Source of the DNA: JAWAFC01 sp038890815
GTDB lineage: Archaea; Micrarchaeota; Micrarchaeia; Burarchaeales; JACRGF01
Length of the DNA: 59,007 nucleotides
NCBI GenBank assembly: GCA_038890815.1
Contig: JAWAFC010000008.1
Location: 1-59,007 of the forward strand
Direction: 5' to 3'
Position numbers and translations under genes: made by a program. Positions 15,534 to 23,216 of this stretch are shown one piece after another (position 1 is the first letter of the stretch; the number at the start of each line of letters is the position of its first letter). Below the pieces are notes generated by a model that was not told the origin of the DNA, made no database searches, and saw only the letters and a list, made by a program, of their open reading frames with translations.

Positions 15534-16397
15534 ATGCTGAAGCTGGCAGTACCGAACAAGGGAAGGCTATACGAGCCCACGCTCGAGCTGCTGCGCAGAG
15601 CAGGTCTTGAGATAACCGACTCGGGAGAGCGCGCGCTGTTCGGGAGTACAAGCAACCCTGAAGTTAGAGTGCTGTTTGTGAGGGCAGACGACATCCCGCG
15701 TTATGTTGAGATGGGCGCGGCGGATGCGGGCATAACCGGCTACGACCTCGTGCAGGAGAAGTCCGCCGATGTGGCCGTGCTGGCGAGGTTGCCCTATGGA
15801 ATGTGCAGGCTATCGTTGGCCGTGCCAGCCGGAAGTGGGATAAAGAGCGTCAGCGACCTGCAGGGAAAGAGGATAGCCACCAAATACGTGCAGAGCGCCA
15901 GGAAGTTTCTGCAGAAGCGTGGTGTGAAGTGCAAGATCGTTGAAATAGCTGGGGCTGCCGAGATAACACCTTTCCTCGGAATCAGCGATGCCATCATAGA
16001 TCTGGTGAGCACGGGCACGACGCTCGCGATACACAAAATGAGAGAGGTTGAGGTGCTGCTGGAGAGCAGCGCGTGCTTGGTGGCCAACAGAGAGAGCCTG
16101 CGCGAGGGGAAGAAAGCCGAGCTGCTCAAGGAGCTAACGCTCTCCTTTGAGGGATGCCGGCTAGCTGAGAGCAAGCGATACATCATGGTGAATGCGCCGA
16201 GCCAGGCAGTACTGAACAGAGTGGTAAAAATAATACCGGGCATGGAATCGCCCACAGTGCTCAAGCTGGCCAGAGAGGGCGAGTATGCCGTACACGCTGT
16301 GGTGGAGGAGAGCGAGATTCCGAGAGTGATAAGGCAGCTTAAGGAAGCCGGCGCCAAAGACATCCTAGTGCTACGCATGGAAAGGGTCGTGCCGTAG
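15534..16397 (+). CDS. hisG: ATP phosphoribosyltransferase (long form)
   Basis: HisG commits ATP and PRPP to histidine synthesis. The 287 residues are the long, HisZ-independent form: a catalytic domain with LKLAVPNKGRLYEPT, ADAGITGYDLVQE, IATKY and the PRPP loop DLVSTGTTLAIHKM, followed by a C-terminal ACT-like regulatory domain of about 70 residues (from YIMVNAPSQAVLNRV). This fits feedback control by histidine. There is no hisZ in the operon. It lies 8 bases after hisB. Confidence 0.96.
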   Translation: MLKLAVPNKGRLYEPTLELLRRAGLEITDSGERALFGSTSNPEVRVLFVRADDIPRYVEMGAADAGITGYDLVQEKSADVAVLARLPYGMCRLSLAVPAGSGIKSVSDLQGKRIATKYVQSARKFLQKRGVKCKIVEIAGAAEITPFLGISDAIIDLVSTGTTLAIHKMREVEVLLESSACLVANRESLREGKKAELLKELTLSFEGCRLAESKRYIMVNAPSQAVLNRVVKIIPGMESPTVLKLAREGEYAVHAVVEESEIPRVIRQLKEAGAKDILVLRMERVVP

Positions 16398-16406
16398 GGG
16401 GGGAGG

Positions 16407-17006
16407 ATGCCCGCCATAGCGCTTATCGATTATGGCGCAGGTAATCTGCTCAGCATAGCGAACGCTGTGAGGGTGGTTGGCGGGGAAACGAGGATCGTGC
16501 GCAGCGCGAGCGGGCTGAGGGAATGCGATGCCATCATATTGCCCGGCGTGGGGAGTTTCGGACTCGTGAGGAGGCTTGCTGGAATGCGCAGGGAACTGTT
16601 AAGGCAGCTCGATGATGGAAAGCCCTATCTCGGAATCTGCCTCGGGATGCAGTTTCTGTTTGAGGAGAGCGAGGAGGCGCGGGGGAGGGGGCTGGCGGTG
16701 TTTGAGGGGAGGGTGAAGAGGCTACCGCATGGCGTGAAGCGACCGCACATAGGCTGGAACCAGGTCAAGAAAATGGGCGCATGCACGCTGTTGAGGGGCA
16801 TTCCGGACAACTCGTTTTTTTACTTTGACCACTCGTACTATGCAGAGCCACAGGACAAGAGCATCGTTGTGGGAAGCACTGAGTATGGCGTCAGCTTTGC
16901 CTCGGTCGTTGCCCGCGAGAACATTTTTGGCGTGCAGTTCCATCCAGAGAGAAGTGGGGAGGTTGGTCTGCGCATGATGGCGAATTTCGTCGGTCTTGCG
17001 AGATGA
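16407..17006 (+). CDS. hisH: Imidazole glycerol phosphate synthase, glutaminase subunit
   Basis: HisH releases ammonia from glutamine and passes it to HisF. The 199-residue class I amidotransferase shows DYGAGNLLS, LPGVGSFG, the catalytic Cys78 in GICLGMQFLFE, and the His179/Glu181 pair in FHPERSGE near the C-terminus. It is the usual size. It is preceded by a purine-rich ggggggag ribosome binding site, and its stop is 4 bases before the hisA start. Confidence 0.96.
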   Translation: MPAIALIDYGAGNLLSIANAVRVVGGETRIVRSASGLRECDAIILPGVGSFGLVRRLAGMRRELLRQLDDGKPYLGICLGMQFLFEESEEARGRGLAVFEGRVKRLPHGVKRPHIGWNQVKKMGACTLLRGIPDNSFFYFDHSYYAEPQDKSIVVGSTEYGVSFASVVARENIFGVQFHPERSGEVGLRMMANFVGLAR

Positions 17007-17010
17007 GGCC

Positions 17011-17733
17011 ATGATGGTCATACCCGCCATAGACATTCTAGAAGGAAAATGCGTGAGGCTGGCCGGTGGGGATTACACAAAAAGTGAAGTGTTTCTCAGT
17101 GACCCGGTCATGGCCGCAAAAGGGTGGGCGAGGCAGGGGGCAGAGCTCCTGCATGTGGTGGATTTGGATGGCGCGCGCAGCGGGCGCATGGCGAATTACG
17201 AGATTGTAAAGAGAATAGTCCAGGAGGCGGGCATTCCCGTGCAGGTTGGAGGGGGCGTAAGGCATGGGGAGGATGCCAGAAGAATACTCGGGCTGGGGGA
17301 TGATGTGAGGGTTGTTCTCGGGACCATCGCGCTGGAAACGCCCGGCCTTGTGAGCGAGCTAGTGGACGAGTTCGGCAGCGATCGTGTGGTGGTGGCGCTG
17401 GACTGCAAGGGTGGCGAGATAGTCGTGAAGGGATGGTTGGCGCGCACGGGCATGGCGGTGGTGGATGCATTGAGGCAGTTTGAGCAGGAATGGGGAGCGG
17501 GTTTCGTACTGGTCACGGCAGTCGAGAGGGATGGGCTCCTCAGCGGGCCCGATGTGAGGTTGGTGGAGGAAGTTGTCAGGGCCACAAAGATGAGAGTGAT
17601 TGCGAGCGGAGGGATAGCGAGGATTGAGGACATTGTGGCTGTGAAGCAGGCGGGCGCGTGGGGATGCATCATCGGCAGGGCGCTCTACAAGGGCGTTCTG
17701 CGCTTCCGTGAGGCGGCCGCTGCCGCGAGGTAG
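17011..17733 (+). CDS. hisA: ProFAR isomerase (1-(5-phosphoribosyl)-5-[(5-phosphoribosylamino)methylideneamino]imidazole-4-carboxamide isomerase)
   Basis: HisA is a TIM-barrel Amadori isomerase. The 240 residues include VIPAIDILEGKCVRLAGGDY with the catalytic Asp in the first strand, VDLDGAR, VQVGGGVR, DRVVVALDCKG, VTAVERDGLLSGPD with the second catalytic Asp, and IASGGIAR. HisA and HisF are homologous half-barrels. An upstream in-frame start overlaps hisH; the ATG pair at 17011/17014 matches the family start. It is followed 3 bases later by hisF. Confidence 0.95.
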   Translation: MMVIPAIDILEGKCVRLAGGDYTKSEVFLSDPVMAAKGWARQGAELLHVVDLDGARSGRMANYEIVKRIVQEAGIPVQVGGGVRHGEDARRILGLGDDVRVVLGTIALETPGLVSELVDEFGSDRVVVALDCKGGEIVVKGWLARTGMAVVDALRQFEQEWGAGFVLVTAVERDGLLSGPDVRLVEEVVRATKMRVIASGGIARIEDIVAVKQAGAWGCIIGRALYKGVLRFREAAAAAR

Positions 17734-17736
17734 CAT

Positions 17737-18546
17737 ATGTTGGCAAAAAGGATCATCCCATGCCTTGATTGCGACCTTTCGGTTCCACAGGGCAGGGTGG
17801 TCAAGGGTGTGCGTTTCAAGCAGCTCAGATATGCTGGCGTGCCCTGGGAACTCGCGGCAAAGTACAGCAGGGAGGGAGCCGATGAGATCGTTTTCCTTGA
17901 CATCACCGCGAGCGCGGAGAGGCGCGCCACCATGGTGGATGTGGTCAGGCGGACATGCGAAGAGGTTTTTGTTCCCATCACCGTAGGAGGAGGGATAAGA
18001 AGCGTTGAGGATGCCTCCAGGGTGTTCCGTGCGGGCGCCGATAAGGTGAGCATAAACACAGCCGCAATAAAGAGGCCACGGCTCATCGCCGAGATAAGCG
18101 CGCACTTCGGCTCGCAGGCCTGCGTGCTCGCCATAGACTGCGCCAGGAGAAAGGGAGGGGGCGGAAAGAGATACATTGAGACTGAGGAGGGAAAGGTGTG
18201 GTTCGAATGCTCAATATATGGTGGCAGGGTATTCACCGGCATCGATGCGCTCGCCTGGGCTGAGAGAGGCGCCGAGCTGGGGGCCGGCGAGATACTCCTC
18301 ACGAGCATGGACAGAGATGGCACTAATTTGGGGTATGACATCGCGCTGACGAGGGCGGTCAGCGAGGCAGTTGGCATTCCCGTGATTGCGAGCGGTGGGC
18401 TGGGAAGGCCGGAGCATGCACTCGAAGTGCTCACGCGGGGGAAGGCGGATGCCGCACTGCTGGCTGGACAACTTCATTTTGGGAGGGTAAGCATCAGGCA
18501 GATAAAGCAGCTGCTTGCAAAAAATAGCGTGCCGGTGAGGCTGTGA
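17737..18546 (+). CDS. hisF: Imidazole glycerol phosphate synthase, cyclase subunit
   Basis: HisF is the TIM-barrel cyclase that forms imidazoleglycerol phosphate and AICAR using ammonia from HisH. It has 269 residues. The catalytic aspartates lie in IIPCLDCD and in the ACVLAIDCAR strand. VKGVRF, FLDITASAERR, ITVGGGIRS, ADKVSINTAA, TSMDRDGTNLGYD and IASGGLGRPEHA complete the family. The segment after CARRKGGGGKRY is slightly longer than usual. The stop overlaps the hisIE GTG start by 4 bases. Confidence 0.97.
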   Translation: MLAKRIIPCLDCDLSVPQGRVVKGVRFKQLRYAGVPWELAAKYSREGADEIVFLDITASAERRATMVDVVRRTCEEVFVPITVGGGIRSVEDASRVFRAGADKVSINTAAIKRPRLIAEISAHFGSQACVLAIDCARRKGGGGKRYIETEEGKVWFECSIYGGRVFTGIDALAWAERGAELGAGEILLTSMDRDGTNLGYDIALTRAVSEAVGIPVIASGGLGRPEHALEVLTRGKADAALLAGQLHFGRVSIRQIKQLLAKNSVPVRL

Positions 18547-19157
18547 GGCTGAGCAGAAAGGAGGCAGAGAGATTTGCCCGCTCGCTTGATTACCGGAAGG
18601 GGGGTGGGCTGGTGGTCGCCATCGCTCAGAGCCAGGATGGCGAGGTGCTCATGCAGGCATTCCAGAATTACGAAGCTGTTGTGAGGACGCTGGTGAGCGG
18701 GAAAATGCACTATTACTCAAGGGAGAGGGCGCGGCTATGGCGAAAGGGTGAGGAAAGCGGCAATGAGCAGAGGGTGAAGGCATTCTATCCGGACTGTGAC
18801 CGCGATGCCGTGCTGTACATTGTCAGCCAGAAAGGCGTGGCCTGCCATACGGGCTCGCGCACCTGCTTCCGCCAGCCCGCCGAATTCGGGCTGAAGCAGC
18901 TGTTCGGGATAATACAGGAAAGAAAGAAAAGCGCGCCGGCTGGCTCCTACACGAGGAAGTTGTTGCGGGACAGACGGCTCGCGCTGGCCAAGCTCAGGGA
19001 GGAGGCTGAGGAATTCGCCGAAGCCCTTGAAGGGAAAGGAAAGCGCGCTATCGTGTGGGAGGCAGCGGACCTGATGTACCACACGCTGGTTGGCCTGGCC
19101 TCGAGGGGGGTGACGCTGGAGGAGGTGGAGAGAGAGCTGGCGAGAAGAAGGAAGTAA
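18543..19157 (+). CDS. hisIE: Bifunctional phosphoribosyl-AMP cyclohydrolase / phosphoribosyl-ATP pyrophosphatase
   Basis: A 204-residue fusion for steps 2 and 3 of the pathway. The N-terminal HisI domain (1 to about 115) has GEVLMQAFQNYEAV, MHYYSRERARLWRKGEESGN, DCDRDAVLYIV and the zinc ligands in GVACHTGSRTCF. The C-terminal HisE domain (about 116-204) has LLRDRRLALAKLREEAEEFAEALEG and EAADLMYHTLVGLASRG. It starts with GTG inside the hisF stop (GTGA) and is the last gene of the operon. In many archaea HisI and HisE are separate, so the fusion is notable. Confidence 0.95.
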   Translation: MRLSRKEAERFARSLDYRKGGGLVVAIAQSQDGEVLMQAFQNYEAVVRTLVSGKMHYYSRERARLWRKGEESGNEQRVKAFYPDCDRDAVLYIVSQKGVACHTGSRTCFRQPAEFGLKQLFGIIQERKKSAPAGSYTRKLLRDRRLALAKLREEAEEFAEALEGKGKRAIVWEAADLMYHTLVGLASRGVTLEEVERELARRRK

Positions 19158-19177
19158 ATATTTGAAAGGATGATGAG

Positions 19178-19336
19178 ATGTCGATAACGAGCGAGGACAT
19201 GATAAAGAACTGTGCTGCATGCTTTCAGGAAAAAGGATGGGCCGTGAGGCTTGAAGCCGACGGGCCATTTCTCGTGTGCCCCTACGACAAAAGCCACAGG
19301 TATGTCATCCATAAGGGGCTTTTGAGGAGGGTGTGA
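19178..19336 (+). CDS. Small zinc-ribbon-like protein (52 residues)
   Basis: A short reading frame that fits exactly between hisIE and the next gene, whose ATG follows its stop by 1 base. The translation starts MSITSEDMIKNCAACFQEKG and ends HKGLLRRV. It has CxxC near residue 12 and a second group, CPYDKSHRYVIH, that could supply Cys/His ligands. The product could be a mini zinc finger. No family was recognised. It probably belongs with the following two genes. Confidence 0.7.
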   Translation: MSITSEDMIKNCAACFQEKGWAVRLEADGPFLVCPYDKSHRYVIHKGLLRRV

Positions 19337-19337
19337 T

Positions 19338-19835
19338 ATGGCGAAGGATATACGGCAGGACATCCAGAAGCTTACCGACGAGACGATCGCCGAGGGTGGG
19401 GTGCTGGCACTCCTTTACTTCGATGTGCATGGCGCGAGCGCCGAGGAAGTGAGGAACAAGATGGTCGAGTTCGTCTCGCGTATAAACATGGAGCCCGGTG
19501 TGGTCACTTGCTATGGGGAGATAAAAGAGCCTATTCAGAGCGAGGGAATGTATTCGACGGCTGCCGAGGTGAAAGTCCTCACTAAGGATTTCAACACGTT
19601 GCTCACGCTCGGCATGCGGTATGGGCCCATCAGCGCGGAGATACTCAGGCCGGAAGTGCTCAAAATAAAGATGAGCGAGGCCGCAACGATGATAACCAAC
19701 GTCGCGAGCACGAGCCACCAGCTCTCCACCTTCATACTCAACAAAGTACTCTCCAAAGAGGAGCTGGAGAGATTTCAAAAAGTGATGAAACAGAGAGAGG
19801 AAATCGGCAGGAAGCTGCTTGAAGAAAAGAAGTGA
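19338..19835 (+). CDS. Conserved archaeal protein of unknown function beside KaiC-like ATPase
   Basis: A 165-residue soluble protein. Residues 20-110 look like an alpha/beta domain with strands ALLYFDVHG, GVVTCYGEIKE and AAEVKVLTKDF. The last 50 residues are helical and charged (SKEELERFQKVMKQREEIGRKLLEEKK). There is no membrane segment and no recognised catalytic motif. It lies between the 52-residue zinc protein (1-base gap) and the KaiC-like ATPase (4-base gap), so it is probably a partner of the ATPase (inference). Confidence 0.8.
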   Translation: MAKDIRQDIQKLTDETIAEGGVLALLYFDVHGASAEEVRNKMVEFVSRINMEPGVVTCYGEIKEPIQSEGMYSTAAEVKVLTKDFNTLLTLGMRYGPISAEILRPEVLKIKMSEAATMITNVASTSHQLSTFILNKVLSKEELERFQKVMKQREEIGRKLLEEKK

Positions 19836-19839
19836 TCGG

Positions 19840-20568
19840 ATGTTTCCCAGAATTAAGATAAGCAAGGTGGAGAAGGCCAAGACAGGCATCCCTGGTCTCG
19901 ATGAGATCATCGAAGGGGGGATAAACCGCGGTACCGTTGTCAGCGTGACGGGCGAGACGGGCACGGGCAAAACAACTTTTGCCACACAGTTCCTTTATAA
20001 GGGCGCGGCGGAATACGGCGAGCCGGGCCTGTTCATATCTTTTGAGGAAAGCAAACGGAGCCTGTACCGAAACATGGCGCGTTTTGGTTGGGACCTCGAG
20101 GAACTCGAGAGAAAGAGGAAGTTTGTGTTCATCGAATATCCTCTGAGCGAGATCGATCAGTTTCTCACGCAGGAAGGCGTGATTCGTGATCTGGTAGATA
20201 CCATCGGGATTGAGCGCATCGCCATCGACTCCATCTCGGCGCTGGCGCTCGCGTGGGAGAGCGAGAGGGAGCGAAGGCAGGGGCTGCTGAAAATAATGGA
20301 CAGGCTCAGGAGGTGGGGCTGCACGAGCATCATAACAGCCGAGAGCGAGGGGGAGGTTGCCGCGGGCGCGCCCAGAACAAAACACGGCGCGGAGTGGCTT
20401 AGCGACGGCCTCATTCACCTATATAACATAAGGAAAGGCAACTATAGGGAGAGGGCGCTCGAGATCATAAAGCTTCGTGGGGTGAGCCATGAGTGCAGGA
20501 TAATCCCGATGAGCTTCACCTCCAAAGGCCTCGTGCTGCACCCCACGCGATTGTTTTTTACTGAGTGA
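19840..20568 (+). CDS. KaiC/RadA-like ATPase (single domain)
   Basis: A 242-residue RecA-superfamily KaiC-domain protein. The opening TGIPGLDEIIEGGINRGTVV is the KaiC signature. Walker A is GETGTGKTT (38-46). A FISFEESKRSLYRNM segment follows, and the Walker B strand is IERIAIDSISALAL. The C-terminal DGLIHLY, then a KLRGVSHE segment, also fits archaeal KaiC-like proteins. It has one domain, unlike cyanobacterial KaiC, and no zinc finger or Lon-like domain, so it is not RadA/Sms. The role (signalling or motility control) is unknown. I chose the ATG at 19840, after the upstream stop. Confidence 0.88.
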   Translation: MFPRIKISKVEKAKTGIPGLDEIIEGGINRGTVVSVTGETGTGKTTFATQFLYKGAAEYGEPGLFISFEESKRSLYRNMARFGWDLEELERKRKFVFIEYPLSEIDQFLTQEGVIRDLVDTIGIERIAIDSISALALAWESERERRQGLLKIMDRLRRWGCTSIITAESEGEVAAGAPRTKHGAEWLSDGLIHLYNIRKGNYRERALEIIKLRGVSHECRIIPMSFTSKGLVLHPTRLFFTE

Positions 20569-20572
20569 GCAT

Positions 20573-21667
20573 ATGCGCATGGATCCATGGGGAAATGAGT
20601 TGCTGGAGGACTATGAGCATCTGTTTACCGAGTTCGGCATGCAAAGGGTAGATGAGAGCCTGATCGCACGCATGAAGAACCCGGGCAGGCTATTCAGCAG
20701 AAGGATAATCTTCGGGCACAGGGACTTCGATAAGTGGCTGGCCGACTGGGAGGAAGGAAAGCCTGTAGCCGTGATGAGCGGCATAAAACCAACAGGGGAT
20801 TTCCACCTCGGAAGCAAGCTGACCGCCGAGGAGCTTGTGTTTTTTCAAAAGGAGTTTGGCGCTAAGGTGTTCTACTGCATAGCCGACCTGGAGGCGTGGG
20901 CGGACAACGGCATACCGCTGACCCAAAGCCATGCCATCGCGGTGAGCAATGTGGCTGACCTGCTCGCGCTCGGGCTGGATGAGAAGAACGCATACATATA
21001 CAAGCAGAGCCAGGAGAGGAGGGTGATGAACCTGGCTTACATATTTGCAAGAAAGACAACGCATGCAACGCTGGAGGCGCTGTACGGCGAAAGGAACCTC
21101 GGCATATATTTCTCCGTGCTCACCCAAGCAGGCGACATCATGCTGCCCCAGCTGGAGGAATTCGGCGGGCCAAAGCGGGTGCTTGTGCCTGTTGGCGCTG
21201 ACCAGGATCCCCACATTCGCTTTGCGCGGGACATCGCCCAGAAATTTCATGCCGAGTATGGTTTCATTGAGCCCGCGGCAACCTTTCACAAGTTCTTCCG
21301 CTCGCTGAGCGGGCAGAGCAAGATGAGCAAGCGCGAGCCCATGGATGTGCTGAGCCTCGCTGACCCACCCGAGCTTGTGAGGCATAAGATAGCGCGCTGC
21401 TTCACGGGCGGGCGGGCAACCGTGGAAGAGCAGAGGAAGCTGGGCGCTGAGTGGTGGCGGTGCGTGAATTATGAATTGGCCATGTTTCACTTCGAGGAGG
21501 GAGAAGAGGCGCTGGCGAGAAGGAGGGAGGCGTGCCAAACGGGCAAGCTCATGTGCGGGCAGTGCAAGGAAGAGGTCATCGCGCTCGCGCAGAAGTTCAT
21601 CAAACAACACCAGGAAAAGAAAAAGAGGATGATGGCTAAGGCCGAGAGACTCCTTTCCATGGTATAG
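20573..21667 (+). CDS. trpS: Tryptophanyl-tRNA synthetase
   Basis: A class I synthetase that charges tRNA-Trp, of the archaeal/eukaryotic type (long N-terminal extension before the HIGH motif). The 364 residues show GIKPTGDFHLGSK (HIGH-like), VPVGADQDPHIRFARDIA, FHKFFRSLSGQSKMSKRE (KMSKS-like) and IARCFTGGRATVEEQRKLG. The C-terminus has a CGQC pair near residue 325, in the place where some TrpRS bind zinc or iron-sulfur; this is only a suggestion. The last 32 bases overlap the convergent CoaD-DUF84 gene. Confidence 0.96.
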   Translation: MRMDPWGNELLEDYEHLFTEFGMQRVDESLIARMKNPGRLFSRRIIFGHRDFDKWLADWEEGKPVAVMSGIKPTGDFHLGSKLTAEELVFFQKEFGAKVFYCIADLEAWADNGIPLTQSHAIAVSNVADLLALGLDEKNAYIYKQSQERRVMNLAYIFARKTTHATLEALYGERNLGIYFSVLTQAGDIMLPQLEEFGGPKRVLVPVGADQDPHIRFARDIAQKFHAEYGFIEPAATFHKFFRSLSGQSKMSKREPMDVLSLADPPELVRHKIARCFTGGRATVEEQRKLGAEWWRCVNYELAMFHFEEGEEALARRREACQTGKLMCGQCKEEVIALAQKFIKQHQEKKKRMMAKAERLLSMV

Positions 21668-22628
21668 CGCGCGCAATTCTCGGAACAAATGCCATTTTCA
21701 AAGCCTGGGCGACCATATCGGGCCGGGCGGCGAGGCCACCCGATATCCTCCCCAAAACCCCCTCGCGCCTGCCGATGTGTTTCTCGCCCGTTATCCTTTC
21801 AAACGCCTCGCTCAGCTCCATCCTTTTCACGAGCGCCGTGAGCTCTTTCGGGATTTCAAAACCCATGCTACACCCGAAAGAAACACTCTCGCCGTCAAAC
21901 ACACAACACCACAGGAAGTCATAAAATCTATCACCGAAACGAAACAGCCCGCTTTCCAGCCCGATGCCGTAGTCGCACCCTCTTGTTCTCGCGAAAGCGA
22001 GCCTTGCGCGCTTCTCCGCGCCGGCGATCGTCTGCTTTCCGAACGGCTGTTTTGCTGTTCTCACGGGCACGGCTAGGACACGGAGGTTGGTCGTTCTGAA
22101 TATTTTTCCTGCGGTTGATTGGATGGCTCCAAGCTTAGCCGGATTCCTCGTGCCGACTGCGAGCAGAATGGGTGTGATGCGTTTTCCATCCGCATCAATT
22201 TTTCCCTCCCTTATCCTCTCGCAGGAGATCGGCTGCAGGTCTTGGGCAAAGACGGTGGGAATGATTATAAGGTGGAGGGGCTTGAGCCCTCGCCGTTTTC
22301 GGATGGCATTGATGCGCTCGGCTGCCGCTCGCGTCTCCTCGCTGGCCACGAGCGCGTCGAGCGCCTTCATCGAGGCGGCTGGCTCTGTGGCCGACTCGAG
22401 CCGGAACACCTCCCAATTTCCACGCTCGGGCAGAAGGGCGGAGAGAAGGCGCTTTCTTTCCTCGAACGGGGCAACTGTGGCATGCTTGCGCCTCTTTGCA
22501 AACTCATCCGAGCTCAGGCCTATCAGCACGCGCCGCCCGCTGGCCAGCGCGGTTGCAAGTAATCTGGCATGGCCCCTGTGAAGGCAGTCAAAAGTGCCAG
22601 CAACCAGTACGGTGTTGAATGGTTTCAT
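21636..22628 (-). CDS. Fusion of phosphopantetheine adenylyltransferase and DUF84 (ITP/XTP) phosphatase
   Basis: A 330-residue two-domain protein. Residues 1 to about 150 are the archaeal phosphopantetheine adenylyltransferase of CoA synthesis: VAGTFDCLHRGHARLL (HxGH nucleotidyl-transfer motif) and QPISCERIREGKID. Residues about 155-330 are a DUF84/YjjX-type non-canonical purine NTPase: AVGTRNPAKLGAIQ, then RARLAFARTRGCDYGIGLESGL and a C-terminal IGRREGVLGRISGG. The domains are usually separate genes. The linker is short, with no stop or frame break seen. It starts 3 bases after the trpG stop. Confidence 0.85.
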   Translation of the reverse strand: MKPFNTVLVAGTFDCLHRGHARLLATALASGRRVLIGLSSDEFAKRRKHATVAPFEERKRLLSALLPERGNWEVFRLESATEPAASMKALDALVASEETRAAAERINAIRKRRGLKPLHLIIIPTVFAQDLQPISCERIREGKIDADGKRITPILLAVGTRNPAKLGAIQSTAGKIFRTTNLRVLAVPVRTAKQPFGKQTIAGAEKRARLAFARTRGCDYGIGLESGLFRFGDRFYDFLWCCVFDGESVSFGCSMGFEIPKELTALVKRMELSEAFERITGEKHIGRREGVLGRISGGLAARPDMVAQALKMAFVPRIARAIPWKGVSRP

Positions 22629-22631
22629 TCG

Positions 22632-23216
22632 CTACCTCACATAGTAGTCGATGAAATTTTTGATAATCCGCTTGCCGGCTTTTGTGAGCACGCTCTCGGG
22701 ATGGAACTGCACGCCCTCAATCGGGAAATCCCTGTGGCGCATGGCCATGACGGTCCCGCGCTCATCGGGGCTCAGCTCGGTGGCGCTGACCTCGAGCGGG
22801 GGCCTGACATCCTCCACGACGAGCGAGTGATAGCGCGTTGCCGGAAATGGATTGGGAATGCCCTTGAAGATAGTCCTGCCATCATGCTGAATTGAGCCGA
22901 GCTTGCCGTGCATTATTTTTTTTGCGCGCACAACGCGCGCTCCAAAGGCGAGGCCGATCGCCTGGTGGCCGAGGCAGACGCCGAATATGGGGATGGTAGG
23001 GCCGAATTCCTGAATGACCGGCACAAAGCGTGCATCTTCAGGCCTGCCGGGCCCGGGCGACAGCACAATACAATCGGGGTCGTAGGCACGGATGTCATGA
23101 AGGGAGAAGGCATTGCATCGCATGACCTTCAGGGAGGCGCCCATAGCTCCGAGGTACTGATAGAGCATGTAAACGAAGGAATCGAACGCGTCGATGACGA
23201 AAACTTTCATGCTCAT
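22632..23216 (-). CDS. trpG: Anthranilate synthase component II (glutamine amidotransferase)
   Basis: TrpG supplies ammonia to TrpE. The 194 residues have the class I amidotransferase triad: Cys in FGVCLGHQAIGLAFGARV, and His/Glu in GVQFHPESV. LSPGPGRPEDA marks the oxyanion region. The start ATGA overlaps the trpE stop by 4 bases. An upstream methionine inside trpE was rejected. The pair could also serve p-aminobenzoate synthesis (PabA), since no other trp gene is in the window. Confidence 0.9.
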   Translation of the reverse strand: MSMKVFVIDAFDSFVYMLYQYLGAMGASLKVMRCNAFSLHDIRAYDPDCIVLSPGPGRPEDARFVPVIQEFGPTIPIFGVCLGHQAIGLAFGARVVRAKKIMHGKLGSIQHDGRTIFKGIPNPFPATRYHSLVVEDVRPPLEVSATELSPDERGTVMAMRHRDFPIEGVQFHPESVLTKAGKRIIKNFIDYYVR

